This document shows, piece after piece, positions 11,199-23,067 of a stretch of 64,000 nucleotides of DNA. How positions within the stretch are numbered: position 1 is the stretch's first letter; each line of letters starts with the position of its first letter. The DNA is from Cordia subcordata. Taxonomy: Eukaryota; Streptophyta; Magnoliopsida; Boraginales; Cordiaceae. The notes below the pieces were generated by a model. The model was not told the origin of the DNA, did not search any database, and saw nothing but the letters and a program-made list of their open reading frames with translations. A program made the translations under genes and the position numbers. The stretch is from contig JAPTOF010000020.1 of the NCBI GenBank assembly GCA_028554755.1, positions 9,077,501-9,141,500 on the forward strand, read 5' to 3'.

Positions 11199-11838
11199 AT
11201 TATTCGTCGACCAAATGAGCTTAAGGAGGATCCAATAGCTGTGAGTGGTCGGTTTTGCAAAGAGTTTCTCAGCGACATGGCTGATCTCCAGTGCCTTCTA
11301 CCAACTCATCAGCCACGCGTTTCTGATCATATGGAGCAAATAAAGGAAATGATTGCTCAGGTGCCTACCCTTTATTCTCCGTTAATTTCTTGCATGTTTG
11401 AATACTGGAGAAGAAAGATAAACAGGAAGGGAAATTTCATTTAGACTTTGTATCTTTTCATGGTGCTACCGAATCCTGGAGGCCTTTTCTGGAGCTTGTG
11501 TTAGCATGGTTCCTCTGACAATTGATTCTTCTTCTGCATTGCACATTGGCATGGTTATGATTGTTAACAACTGAGGTTTCGAGAAAGTTGTGCAATGCCC
11601 ATGAGGAGCTACTTATAGCTTACTTGTTGGAGGCTGTGCTTTGGCAATGCATTCTTCTTTTATTCTTGTTTGTGTTAATTTGTTAATGATCTTATGTAAT
11701 CGTTTGCAGATCATTAAAAATGACTGTGCTTCTACACTTGACGGGGATGTCTACTTTTCTGTTGACAATTTTCCAAATTATGGGCGATTATCTGGCCGGA
11801 ATCTGGAAGATAATAAAGCAGGTGAAGGGGTTGCCGTT
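11199..11838 (+). pseudogene. CysRS pseudo-exons: IIRRPNEL...MIAQ and IIKNDCAS...GVAV
   Basis: Block 11199-11360 encodes [12 protein letters not shown] through ADLQCLLPT to IKEMIAQ and ends at a GT donor. Just upstream the sequence reads tgtttcgg where an acceptor (tttcag) is expected, so the acceptor AG appears mutated to GG. Block 11710-11838 starts after tttgcag and encodes [18 protein letters not shown] and the LEDNKAGEG segment. After GVAV the homology breaks into about 50 nt of unrelated sequence and then the solo LTR. Confidence 0.88.
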
Positions 11839-11887
11839 GCCCCTCTGCCGACCGCAATTCCTGGCATCAGGAATTGAGTAAGGGCGG

Positions 11888-13470
11888 TGTAACGTCCGAT
11901 ATCTTTTAAGTTAGGCTTATAAAATAATAATAATAATAATAATAAAAGAAAGAGACCTACCTAGAGTAGGTTTCTTATTAAAAATAAAATAAAATAAAAT
12001 TTTGACCTAATATAAGGAAAACTTTTATACGCTCTGCAGAGAGGAACACCTATGGTTAGGTTGTGAGTTTGCTTTCTAACAAGAGATTTCTGATTAATAG
12101 AGGTTTTCACAACAGCAAGTAAATGGTTAATCCTTACTCTAGTTTATTTAATCTCTCAATTTGTTTTTATTCTATTTTTTTCGTGTTACTATGTATTGTC
12201 AGAATTATTTGAAACTTGAAATTTATTTATGATATTAATATATATAAAAAGAAAAATAACCTTTAGTATTATGAACAGTGGCCCGAGTACTGCTCAATAA
12301 AAATTGATTTTCGTGATTTGTGTTGTTATCAATTGTGCATGAAAAAGAAGAGGAAAAAAAAAACACTTTTAGTATTATGAATTGTTGATGCAGATTTCAG
12401 AGGAGAAAAAAAAAAAAGGAAAAGAAAACCATGAACAGGGGCTAGTGATTTGTACAGTGACGGCACTGTTCATTTATAGCACGTGAACAGTTATTAAAAA
12501 AATGAATTTGACTAGTGATTTGTTTTGTGCTTTTTTTTTTACTTTCTCTTTGTAATTATAGTTTTAAAATTTGAATTTTAAAATGATGTCTTCCTTATAA
12601 TTTTATTAAATTAATGTTGTAGTGGTTCTAGCAAGTAAGATTAAATATTGCATGACCTATGATTTTCAGTATTTCTTTTGAAAAATTGTAAAGTTTAGAA
12701 CATATCCGAATGACTGCAAACTCAGGACCTTATTGGTGGGGGTTAAACACCAATAACATTGGGATAGTGCACTATTATAAGATTGGAATTCCTTTTGGGC
12801 TTTTAGTGGTTTGAGCTTATCAAACCACACTACGTCAGAACGGTGCTACTAGTCTGTAGCCACAGCCACCTTATTGAATATGTGACTTTGGTCTTCAATT
12901 TGTTACTTTCTACGATTATTCATAGAGAAATTGTGAGACGCTGGTTGTGTGGTTCTGTCTTTGTGAATTCGTGTTAATTGGAAATCATTGATAACTAGGT
13001 TTAGGTGTCATTTGACTTTTGCTTGACTTACGGATTATCGTTTTATTGTTGTGAGCATCCTCTTACTGAGATTGTTCTCATTAGTTTCTATGTGTTTTGT
13101 GAATTTTGTTTTTCCTTGTTGTGCTGCAGATAAAGAAGAGTAGACTTGGGACACAGCTATTTGGAACTTAGTATATTATTAATAAGGCCTCTTGCCTGGG
13201 TAACGTCAAACAGCGTTTACTTTATTTGCTTTCGACCAAATTGTTGCAATTGCATTATTTTTTTTTAGATAAAACTTGTGACTTAGAAGAAGATTGAAAT
13301 TTCTTATTTTCTTGCTTGGAAGTTTGATATTTCACATTGACTGTTGTCAGTTGCTTGATTCTTCATTTTATTATATTGAAAATTAGAGCTTTACGCATTC
13401 GAGAAGATCGTTCCTTTCTAAAGCGCGGCACGTTACGCCTGATAATGATTTATGATTCTGGGGCGTGACA
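11888..13470. mobile_element. Solo LTR, 1583 bp, TSD ggcgg
   Basis: The segment starts TGTAACG and ends GTGACA and is flanked by the perfect 5-bp repeat ggcgg (11883-11887 and 13471-13475). No internal retroelement coding sequence is present. This is the product expected from recombination between the two LTRs of a retrotransposon. It splits the CysRS exon between GVAV and RNPADF. It contains an AAT microsatellite near 11925 and several A-tracts. Confidence 0.85.
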
Positions 13471-13491
13471 GGCGGACTACTTAGGTAAGGT

Positions 13492-13895
13492 TCTAGATAG
13501 AGAAATCCTGCTGACTTTGCTTTGTGGAAGGCAAAAAGAACCTTTTGAGATTCTGATAATAATTATTTTCTATTTGTCGGATTCCCCAGATTACTTCCAC
13601 CCATCTTTTCCAGGCAGCAAAACCTAGTGAGCCTAGTTGGGACAGCCCCTGGGTTCCTAGAAGACCTGGATGGCACATTGAATGCAGTGCCATGAGCGCT
13701 TAATTTTTGATACATTTATTTGATATTCATGGTGGTGGGATGGATTTGATTTTTCCTCATCATGAAAATGAGATAGCCCAGAGCTGTGCAGCTTGCCCTG
13801 AGAGTAACGTTAGTTATTGGATGCACAATGGATTTGTTACTGCAAACGATGAGAAAATGTCGAAATCGCTGGGGAACTTCTTCACTATCCGTGAG
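13492..13895 (+). pseudogene. CysRS pseudo-exons with zinc-site and KMSKS segments
   Basis: Block 13492-13530 encodes SR*RNPADFALWK with a TAG at 13498. It is followed by gcaaaa where a GT donor is expected, giving a GC donor or a lost donor. Block 13614-13895 follows ttttccag and encodes [22 protein letters not shown], a TAA in place of the Tyr after [22 protein letters not shown] and [15 protein letters not shown], then a GT donor. In the parental gene, block 11710-11838 and the first of these blocks appear to have been one exon that the solo LTR and filler DNA later split. Confidence 0.88.
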
Positions 13896-14364
13896 GTACC
13901 TTGTGCAACTATACCTTTTTCATTAACCCTCTTTGCGAGGTGTCTTGCAGTTGTTGGTTTATCAAATGCTGCTTCTGATCCAGTCTTTTTATTTCTTTGA
14001 TGAAGTTCACCAAATCGTAGCATCCACTTGCATTGAGATAATCTTTATTGGGAGCTCACTAACGTTCTCCTGTTAACTACTCAATATCATAGATAGAAAT
14101 AGCATCAGATGTTTTTTTCTATATATATCAGGTAAAGAACATCATAACTTTTATTTTACTCACCCTGTAAATATTAACATCTAACTCACATCACATCACC
14201 GGCAAAAGAAAAAAGCTTTCTCAAAGGCGTTTGATTGACGTTGGTTGAAGGTGTTTGCCTTGTGCATTCTGTCCTTGAAGTTGTGTGCAAGTATTCGTAA
14301 CATTTTGTGAAGCAATTATTTGTCTGTTAGACTTCCTTTCTTGAATAGAAAAAAGAAAAGAAAA

Positions 14365-16247
14365 TGTTGGGTTATGGTTCAAAATCCAAGCTTATACAAA
14401 TTAGAAAAGAATTTTAATGAGAATTAAAATTCTAGTTATGGTAAGAGTCTTAATTATGGTAGGATTGATAGATGAGGAAATCCTTTGTCTTGGAGGACAA
14501 GGAAATCTCCTCTATAAATAGGACTCTTGTATTAGTTGTATAAGGTGTGCCTTAGGGCCACACCCCATGGGAGTGTGGGTGAGAGAGAGAGCCTGAGAGC
14601 ATCGAGAGTGTCTTATATTCGTTCTAGTCATATTGAGAATAGAACTATTATAAGAACTCTGTGAGGAAGGGTTTAGGCTTTTCTTTCCGTGCAAAAAGTC
14701 ATCACTTGAGTTGTAACCATTATTATTGAATAGTGGAATTTATCCCAGAAGGGATCATGGACGTAGGCAGAGGGCCGAACCACGTTTAATAGCGCGTATT
14801 CTTTTCTCGTTACTCGTGCTTTAATTCTGCTGTGTGAGTGTGTGTTATGTGTCCTAATTTCCCAACAAGTGATATCAGAGCCTGGTTGGAAAGAGGACGC
14901 TGGTTTGCACGAAAAACGAAAAAAGAAATGCCGAAGGGGAGTAAAAAAAAAATTCGCTGATTTGCTGGTCACGTTTGGCAGCCTTACTGGAGTCCGATTG
15001 ACTATCCGTTTGTTTCTATGTTTTCGTCTCGAAGAGGAGAGTAAGCTGCTAAAATTTCGTGACGATCCGACGGTCGGATTGTGAGATACAAGCAGGTCAA
15101 GTTTTGTGAGTTTGTGGTCAAACAGTCAAACGGACGGTTTGACCAGCGTTGACCGGGCTGCAGGGGTTTGACCGTGTTGACCAAAGGTGTTCCTACATAA
15201 TTTCAATGTCCTGAGTTCGTTTTTTTAGTTCCGTTTTGCCAAATTTCTTGATGAATCGTGGGTGAGCCCTGAAATTGGTTAAAACAATGAAGTGGTGATG
15301 AAATTCTACAAAAGTCTTTGAAGCATTGTGCGAGCAAACACATTTAGCCGACTAGTGAACAAACTTCTAGAGGAGAGAAGTTTGGATGAGTAAACTAGTT
15401 GAAGAAGGTTCGATTCTAGGGAGGAGTTGCGCAAAGAGAGTCTACGTAGCTGAACGATCAGAGTCCTGACCAGATGACTGATAAGGAATGCTACTGTTGG
15501 AAGAGAAGACCACGTCCGAGATGTCTTGTGTCAAGGGAGGACACAAACAACCTTGAGAGGTCGAAGTTAGACGGCACGAAGAGGGATGGTGGGGATGACT
15601 CCGAAAACCTGCTAGGATGTGTTGGTAGCTGCTGCCGTGAAGAGTGTTGTCGAGCGAGGGCTCCAGCGTGAAGACTGTGAAGAGGTTCCAGTTGCGGCAA
15701 AGAAGCTTCGGACTTTTCGCGAACGGAGGAATTTGTTGGGTTATGGCTCAAAGTCCAAGCCCATACAAATTAGGAAAGAATTTTAATGAGAATTAAAATT
15801 CTAGTTATGGTAAGAGTTATAATTATGGTAGGATTGATAGATGAGGAAATCTTTTATCTTGGAGGACAAGGAAATCTCCTCTATAAATAAGACTCTTATG
15901 TTAGTTGTATAATGTGTGCCTTAGGGCCACACCTCGTGGGGGTGTGGGGGGTGTGGGTGAGAGAGAGAGCTTGAGAGCATCGAGAATGTCTTATATTCGT
16001 TCTAGTTATGTTGAGGATAGAACTATTATAAGAACTCTGTGAGGGAGGGTTTAGACTTTTCTGTCCGTGTAAAAAGTCATCACCTGAGTTGTAATCCCAT
16101 TATTATTAAATAGTGGAATTTATCCCAGAAAGGATCGTGGACGTAAGCAGAGGGCCGAATCACGTTTAATTGTGCGTATTTTTTTCTCGTTACTTGTACT
16201 TTAATTCCGCTGCGTGAGTGTGTGTTATGCGTCCTAATTTCCCAACA
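14365..16247 (+). mobile_element. Complete non-autonomous LTR retrotransposon (1.88 kb)
   Basis: LTR1 (14365-14867) and LTR2 (15734-16247) are closely similar, start TGTTGGG and end CCCAACA, and are flanked by the perfect repeat gaaaa (14360-14364 and 16248-16252). Two bases after LTR1 is tgatatcagagcc (14870-14882), a variant of the initiator-tRNA primer site. The internal 866 bp has no gag or pol and only short unrelated ORFs, so it depends on enzymes in trans. The end sequence is typical of Copia-type elements. It lies between CysRS exons, where an exon is missing. Confidence 0.9.
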
Positions 16248-16252
16248 GAAAA

Positions 16253-17766
16253 CATATAATTTAGTGTTCCTTTTAAAATTGGAAATTGTTGGTTGTGGTA
16301 AACATGTTTGTTCAGCCATTCACACTTAAAAATATGACCTTGCAATGCCAAATCAGTATATCCCTAAAATTAGATTGCGAAACAAATTGTTGCGATGCTT
16401 TAAGAGTTGATGACCTCTATACCTGATCAGAAAGATATCAGATCCCAAATATGCCGTGTGTTTATTGGGTTTGATTCAAGTTTCACCCACCTATGAAGTT
16501 GAACAGGTGAGGAAAAGCATTATATAGCCATGATGATATGGTATGAAGTGCGAAAGGATGATATGGGGCAAAATGTGCATAGACACTTGTTTAGTACACA
16601 CAGTGGAAGAATATGTCACCAGTGTTTGCTGAGAAGGTGAGAAAAATATATGGGAGTAGCATTTTGACATTAGTAATGTGATTCTGATAGCCAGGGTAAG
16701 GACTTCCAATCCACTATTGGTAGTTTGTTGTTTGCGGTCACTACTTATGCTATATAGAAGGAACCAGATAATCCATTGATCCACATAATCAATAGAAGAA
16801 CACATTAGGGATTTTTTTTTTTGGTCGATTAGAATCGATTATGTGCTTAAAAAAAGTGTGGCAGGAGTGGGACTAATTTGGATCTTTGTAATAGATGGCA
16901 GCTAGCCACAATATCTTGGCTTAGGGCTTATGTTTATATATGGTACTGCAGTTGTTTCTTTCGTATTGATGGTTTGCGTTTTCAAATTAATTAAAAATAC
17001 TTGCTTATTTTGCACCAAAGAGAAGGTATTGGCTGTGTTAGGGCATGAGCTTAAGAACTTGTTTTGGGTGCTGATGTAAAGTGCCTGAGAATGTGGAGGA
17101 AGAAGGGGAAGATTGTTTTAGGAGTTCCATCTGTGTCTCCCTAAGATAACCTCCCAGGGAAAATAAGCAAAACGCCATATTGGGTGTACTTGGCTCTCTT
17201 AAGTTTTCTGGGGAAGGAACTTTTTCACAACCATACCCTGTTACCAGGATATTACCAGGACATGAACCCAAGATCAAGTACTAAATAAGTGAGCACTTGA
17301 CCATTTTGCCAAAAACTTCTTAAAATTATTATATCATATTATTCCATCAATAAAGAATTGAAAGGTTATAGCAGTTTCTGGGTCACTGTATTTCTTAATC
17401 ATTGTAGGAGATGACATAAAACTAAGAATCTAGTCAAATCAGGAAATTATTGGTTCTATTCTCCTGGAGCAAATAAACTTCCAAATAGAAATTAAATAGT
17501 ATTAAATCATTAATTTTTATTTTTATATTCCAAGTAAATGAACTTTCTGCAAACTAGCAATTTATCTAAAATACCCTAGACTCCTAAAATATAAGATGAA
17601 TTTAGTTAACTAATGCAGCAGCTTGTTTCAACAAGGTTGCATGTTATTTCTGTGCAAAACAAGTGAAGTTGACTCAAGAACATGCTTCATTTAAATGGCA
17701 AGTTTCCTATTTTTCTTGTGCTATGTGCTGCATCAGATGAGTTCCAATAAGTTACTTCTATTCAAG
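16253..17766. other. Non-coding CysRS intron remnant
   Basis: No gene is recognised. The CysRS exon expected here (DLYHPLAL...SASDR) is not readable. A possible trace is gctgcatcagat near 17730 (AASD), with gttttctacatc (VFYI) at 17767-17778 in frame with the next exon but interrupted by filler ending in TAG. Confidence 0.5.
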
Positions 17767-17805
17767 GTTTTCTACATCTTATTGCGCCAACTCTTATGTC
17801 GATAG

Positions 17806-18637
17806 ACCTTACAAGACTGCCAAGATGCTCTGGTGGCAGTCCGAGAAGGGACTGAAGCAAATGGTGCGAAAGCTCGTGTAAGCCCTGCTGCTCAAGAATG
17901 CATCAATGAGCTGCATAATGAGTTTGAGGCAAAATTATCTGATGATCTGCACACACCCACTATTTTGACTGCTGCTCTTCTAGACGCCTTGAGATACATG
18001 AACAGTTCTGTTAGCCAACTCAAAGTAGGGATTAGAAAGGGTTCATGACTAACTCCGTTTGGTGCCTTATTTTTTTTGTTAACCAATTCATTTTCGTTTT
18101 TAATTGATAATTTCAGAAGAAGATGCCGAAGCAGCAACAGCTAGTGGTCATGCACTCTCCGACTGAAATAGAGCAGGAAGTCAGGAGAGCGTTGGATGTA
18201 CTGGGTTTGCTATCTAATTCAACTTATTCTGAGGTGCTATTGAAGTTGCTCGTTTATCTGTCTGTGCTTCTTTTTGTTTTGATACTGAACTTTTTTCCAA
18301 CTGTCCTCTTTGATTGGCCAGGTTTTGCAGCAATTCAAAGATAAAGCCTTGAAAAGGGCAGGTTTGACTGAGGATGATATTTCGCAACAAATAGAGGAAA
18401 GAGCAGAAGCAAGGAAGAACAAAGAATTTTCAAGAAGTGATTAGATTAGGAGTGATTTGAGTGCCAAAGGAATAGCACTAATGGATGTGGGAAAGGATAC
18501 CATTTGGAGGCCTTGGATGCCAGTTGAACAAGAGGAAGCCTGATGTGGCAGCTCAAAAACAGGCCGCCAATTCAGTCGAACAACAGCAGCCTGTTCCACT
18601 AGTCCAACAAGAACAGCCTGCTGCCCCAGCTGCCTAA
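17806..18637 (+). pseudogene. CysRS C-terminal pseudo-exons
   Basis: Blocks 17806-18024 (TLQDCQDAL, INELHNEFEAKLSDDLHTP), 18117-18233 (EIEQEVRRALDVLGLL) and 18322-18637 (VLQQFKDKALKRAGL, IEERAEARKNKEFSRSD, then TAG, IRSDL, GIALMDVGKDTIWRP) are in the order expected for the anticodon-binding C-terminal part. After PVEQEE a single-base change moves the Gln/Ala/Pro-rich tail (QQQPVPLVQQEQPAAPAA) into another frame, ending in TAA at 18635-18637. Introns have normal AG acceptors and GT donors. Confidence 0.88.
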
Positions 18638-18976
18638 CCGTGTGCCTCCGGTGACAAGGAACAACACGAAACTCCTAGCTCAAGTTGACAACTTCCTCTC
18701 CTATTTTGGTGAGATTCATGTGATTCTTCAACTTCCAAGTTACTAATGAACACACATCAAATGTTATCATACTTGTTCAATTTGTAATATTTTAAATGTT
18801 TATCATGTCATGAGACTTCCAGCAAGATTCATGAAGTTTTGTACCTTTGGCATCTGACTGCCTGACATGTAATAGTCAAAAGTAGCAACTACAACTGATT
18901 TATTCTTAGGGTGCGCGGTGCAGGTAAAATCGGGAAATATACTTTAGAATACACTTCAAGGGAACTTTGAATTTGC
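18638..18976. other. 3' flank of the CysRS pseudogene
   Basis: No gene, element ends or strong polyadenylation signal were recognised. The duplicated kinase upstream segment starts at its right edge. Confidence 0.5.
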
Positions 18977-21075
18977 CAGATTGTTGCTTGAGTTCTTGAA
19001 TTGGTGTACATGGCCTGTTGAATGACTGCATGAATTTTCTTTTGCTCAAATTCCCTCGGTTCTCAAATGTTTTGAAAATATGGTGATCAGACCGCTGTTT
19101 CGCTGTGTACAGAATAAGCTCTTTAGATACTTATCGATGGTTTAAGAGTTGAGTTTAGAATGATGCTAAACCTCCCGTTCCAAGAAAATAAAGTAAGTTC
19201 ACTAAATTGTTCTCCTAATCTTTTTATTTTTTTGGGTTTTTCTCCCTCCTTAATTTAATCAAGAAGAGGAGCAGCAAGGACCGGAATATCTTGAATGACC
19301 AGAAAATATTAGGAGCTGAAGTTCATGAAGGCAGTTTGAGTGACCATAATGTTTACTCCCTTGGTATTGTGGTCAAGAATGAGCCCGGAAATAGACTGAG
19401 GTGGTCTTTTATGTTTCATATGAATACAAGATCAATTCACTTTTAACTTTTTTTTTTTTTGGGAATCCAAATTAACATTTTTGACTGGAACAATTTGTGC
19501 AATACTAATAATTTTACGAGTCTGATTGTGCTCTTCTTGACCGCAAAGTCTCATTATGTTTCCGGGGTGGCCCAGTAAGTTTGTTTGGTCCGAAGAATTT
19601 AGCGGCCGAATGGTGATACTGGTATTACAATTTAACATGAACTTGATTATCAAGATGAATCTCGCGTTCCGCTCTGGTTTATCCTTAGCCGTCATTTTGT
19701 GGGGAAAAAAAAAACGCATTAAAAAGAAATGAAGGCAAAATCACGACCAAGACTTCACTTTTGTACTACAGTGAAAAATTTCTTGTTGATGTGAACACCC
19801 TATGTGCTCTTTCGGGTTGGTTCTTTTTAGGTCTTTCTAAAACTTTTGAAGTAGTATTCCTTTGAGAAGTGAAAGCTTTGGGTTTTCAAGTTCTTGTTCC
19901 CTTTTCTTAAATCTTTTTTTTTTTTTTTGCTACTTGTAAATTGTACTCTATTAATTGAGATTAAATTCAAAAATATATATAAAAAGTTGAACAAGAATAA
20001 ATATAAAAAGTTTAAACTCACTCAAATTGCAATAATTATTTAAGTTCCAAGTAATTTCAAATTTTTCTCAAATTACATCTAAGTACTTATGAAAATAAAA
20101 AATAAAAAATATACTTTTGAAACAAGTTTGTGCTTAAATTTTACACCTAAAATTCCATTCCTACTAATTTAGGTAAAATCCAAAAAAAATTTAAATATAT
20201 CCACCCCCATATTTACCCAACATCTCTAATTTCACAAATTCTTTTTTACTTTTTAACCAACCTCATTTACCAAAACAGTAAAGAAATAAAATTAACACAT
20301 TTCAAATTTCAATTATTACAAAGAGACATGGAAATATAAATATGTTTTCTTTGACACCGTAAGAAGTTACTTATTTTTTTTAATTTTTTAATAAATATTT
20401 ATTATATATTGTATCTTTTGTATTACAATAATATTAAATAAAGTTGGTACATATACTTTACATGTCCTCCTTTAGCTATAAGTCTTAAGGTGAATATAGT
20501 TTGGTTAAATTAATTAAATCAATTCAAACCAACTTAAGTATTTGGATTAGTTTGGTTGTTTTATATGGTTAAAAATTAATAATTAGTTTCATAAAAATCA
20601 ATTGGTTTGGTTTAATTTAGTTTAGAATAAATTCAAAGCAAAACAAAACAAAATAAAATAAAACCAAACCAAACTTTGTAAACTAAAGCAAACTATGTCC
20701 ATCCTTAATTTTATGTGTATGTTAGTTAAATTTGTAATATGAATAATAAATCGAAGTTGATCTACTGATAATATTTTTTCCTTTTTGGTAAATTTTTATT
20801 TTTCAAAAGTTTTGATAAAATTTTGATATTCTTTTTTATAAAAAGCGAATAAAATCAAACCAAACCAAACCAAACTAACTTCAAAGATTTTGGTTTAAAA
20901 AACTAAACCAGCTTTAAAGATTTTGGTTTAACTTAATTATTTTGTTATGTTTAGTTTTAAACAAGAAATAACAGTTTTAAACCAAATTAAATTAAAACAT
21001 ATTCACCCCTAGTAAGCCTTTCTTTCAAGTGTTTTAATTCCTCTTCCTATATATTATTCTTTTCCTGTGGTGCTA
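18977..21075 (+). repeat. Segmental duplication, copy 2 (upstream region of LRK10L copy B)
   Basis: Collinear with 1281-3310, differing by substitutions and small indels and carrying the same MITE-like block (about 20488-21008). It abuts the first-exon sequences at 21090, so it is the natural upstream region of that gene copy. Confidence 0.82.
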
Positions 21076-21089
21076 ATAAAGTTCATAAA

Positions 21090-22150
21090 ATTACTATGAC
21101 TCTTTCTTCCTCTTTATTGTCATTTGTTCTGATCTTTCTCTTCCCCGGGGAGAAAAAATCCGAGACTGAATGCACCGAGTCTTTTAGATGTCTTGCTAAA
21201 TTTTCCACGTGGCCCCCACTCGATAGCTATATGCTAAGTTTTTGCAAAGACTTCCAGTCAACTTTTGTTTTTTTTTTTTTTTTGGCTAAGTCAACGTCAA
21301 GAGACAAACGTATGGTATGGTTCACAGCATTTGATAATTCATACGCGGTTCATATATCTTATTGCTGCTTTTTCATTCTCTCTTATGCAGAACAGGGGAG
21401 TTTGAGTAATGGGTCTTTCCTCTTCTTTAATTTCCTTCTCGATTTCACACGTTCTCATCCTTCTCTTCGCTGTGGGGGAGAATTACAAATCGGAGGCTAA
21501 ATTGCAGCGAGTCATTTGAATGTGGAAGTCTTGGAAACATGAGCTTTCCCTTCTCTAAATCCACCGAACCTCCAGAATGTGGGCTGTGTGTGGTTCATTG
21601 CGATGCTAAGCCAAGCTCCAAGAATCAAACTGAAATGTGAGGGATTCTGGTATGATACTATAGGCCCGAGAAACTCGAATACGATTAAAATCAATGCTAC
21701 GTGGCTTACTCAACTGGGTTGCTTCGGCTTTGTTAAATCTCACTCTTCCAAACACTGGTTCAATATCAGTAGCAGCGTTTCCCAACATCACATTGTTCAA
21801 ATGCTTTGGCGTCCAGCCGGGATTGGATGATCATTTTGCTGGTTATAGAAACTACAACCGATGTGAACATGACCAGAACTTCACCATATACTATAATTAT
21901 ACAACAGATGGTGGTGGTAGTAGAGATCATACTACTGCTCTTGTCACTCCTCCTCCACGGGGCTGCTTCATTATCAACGTGCCAGTCGTACCCCCAAGGA
22001 AACCTGCCGACCCTAACGAACTTGTCTACTTTATTGGCTGCCGAATTTTATCTGGAATGGCATGTTTCTGATGACTGCTACAGCTGTCACAGAGCAGAGG
22101 TGGCCAATGCCTAACAGACAACGTGAATCGATTGTATTGCACTCAAGGGG
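21090..22150 (+). pseudogene. GUB_WAK ectodomain exon of LRK10-like receptor kinase copy B (frameshifted)
   Basis: Two start-like segments occur: a partial one at 21096 (MTLSSSLLSFVLIFLF then ETECTESFRC) and the main one at 21410 (signal peptide MGLSSSLISFSISHVLILLF). From the latter the family pattern is readable in pieces of different frames: CSESFECGSLGNMSFPFS, CGLCVVHCDAKPSS, GFWYDTIGPRNSNTIK, SVAAFPNITLFKCFGVQPG, then WHVSDDCYSC and GGQCLTDNVNRLYCTQGG. At least four frame changes and TGA codons intervene. The Cys-rich pattern and the closing C-x2-C...GGQC motif are those of the GUB_WAK_bind and WAK_assoc modules that bind cell-wall pectin-like ligands in this family. The exon ends at a GT donor (22151), as in intact relatives, and the kinase-coding exon is expected next. 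Confidence 0.82.
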
Positions 22151-22392
22151 GTAAACAACAATCCTCTCTTTTTAATGACTCTTTATAGAAACCTGACTGC
22201 ACCCGCCTCAACTATTGTATCTGATAAGTCTTCTATGAATTAAAGAATTAAGAGTCATTAAAAGACTGTATAACAAACACAATCAATAAACACAATAGTG
22301 ACACACAGAGCCACGCACATAAAATAATGTGTAAATTGATGTTCGACGATGTTGGTGAGCTGATCTTCAAGGATGGTGTCAATCATGATGTG
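22151..22392. other. Start of the receptor-kinase intron before the MULE
   Basis: Non-coding sequence between the exon 1 donor and the MULE target duplication (22393-22402). Nothing else is recognised. Confidence 0.45.
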
Positions 22393-22402
22393 GTAGGTCA
22401 GC

Positions 22403-22504
22403 GGGTTATTTTTATTTTTAACCTTATTTTTTAATTTGCTTCCAAAAATAATTCAGTTTTGAAGGAAGTAGCAAAAGTAGACTTTTCGAACTTACGAAGT
22501 TCGA
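22403..22504 (+). repeat. MULE left terminal inverted repeat
   Basis: About 100 bp matching the reverse complement of 30281-30381. The first about 45 bases and the block gtagcaaaagtagacttttc are almost identical in both ends; the middle differs by substitutions. Confidence 0.9.
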
Positions 22505-22915
22505 AAACGAATTTACAAAGTTCGATTATGTGAAGGATAAAAAAAAAAGATATTATAATATGAGATATCGAACTTCTGAAGTCCAACTAAGAATTCAAAC
22601 TTCAGAAGCTCGGACACGAACTTCTGAAGTTCACTGAGTGAATGTCAGTATACTCGAACTTCCGAAGTTTGATATCTAGCTTTTGTTCCTTGATTCGAAC
22701 TTCTGAAGTTCGACTGCTGGAACACAGCTGGCCGTTATCGAAATTTGAAAGGTCGATAACGCGCGTGTATCGCTGCACGTAACAGACAGGGCATTAAAGC
22801 AGAATCTCGAAACTCGATGTCGAACTTCAGAAATTCGAAATACATATAAAATCGAACTTCAGAAGTTCAAAATCGAGTTTTTGTTCCTCGATGTCGAACT
22901 TCTGAAGTTCAACTC
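22485..22915. repeat. Left subterminal array of TTCGAACTTCnGAAGTTCGAA-like palindromes
   Basis: About ten dispersed copies of a palindrome around cgaacttctgaagttcg, variously mutated, lie between the TIR and the promoter of the PMD gene. Similar arrays in other DNA transposons bind transposase; that role here is inference. Confidence 0.8.
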
Positions 22916-22920
22916 GTCTA

Positions 22921-23067
22921 CTATTTAAACCCCCCACGAACCCTCCTCTTCCATCCGAAATCTCACCTCTCCTCTCCTCTTTTGCTCTCTCCCTCTCTCA
23001 TTTTTCTCCCATCCAATTCGAAAATTTACTACAAATTTTCCACATCCTAGGATTTTGCCTAAATCTT
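22921..23067 (+). promoter_or_regulatory. Putative promoter and leader of the PMD gene
   Basis: A TATA-like tatttaaa at 22922-22929 is followed by a C/CT-rich leader (to about 23000) and a consensus 5' splice site gtaagt at 23068. The leader would splice to an AG at 24227-24228, five bases before ATG 24233. This layout is inferred from sequence only. Confidence 0.5.

Larger units (their letters stand above)
8865..18637 (+). pseudogene. Cysteinyl-tRNA synthetase pseudogene (cytosolic type), TE-riddled
   Basis: Collinear exon remnants spell a eukaryotic CysRS, the class I enzyme that charges tRNA-Cys: 8865-8928, 11199-11360, 11710-11838, 13492-13530, 13614-13895, a scrap at 17767-17778, 17806-18024, 18117-18233 and 18322-18637. 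The KMSKS loop ([11 protein letters not shown]) and the zinc-site segments ([17 protein letters not shown]) are readable. Damage includes absence of the first exon with the HIGH motif, loss of most of the exon after FTIRE (expected DLYHPLAL to VFYIYQ), stop codons at 13498 and after SAMSA (near 13700) and after FSRSD, a 1-nt shift near 18538, and a splice acceptor reading GG at 11197-11198. A SINE, a solo LTR and an LTR element lie within it. It cannot encode a working synthetase. An intact parent gene should exist elsewhere in the genome. Confidence 0.9.

Noticed and set aside
16491..17277. Minus-strand ORFs in the last CysRS intron
   Set aside because: No similarity to known motifs, and they lie antisense in intron remnant DNA. 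Not supported as genes.
8865..18637. Functional CysRS gene with long introns
   Set aside because: In-frame stops, a frameshift, a lost acceptor, missing exons and a solo LTR inside an exon rule it out.
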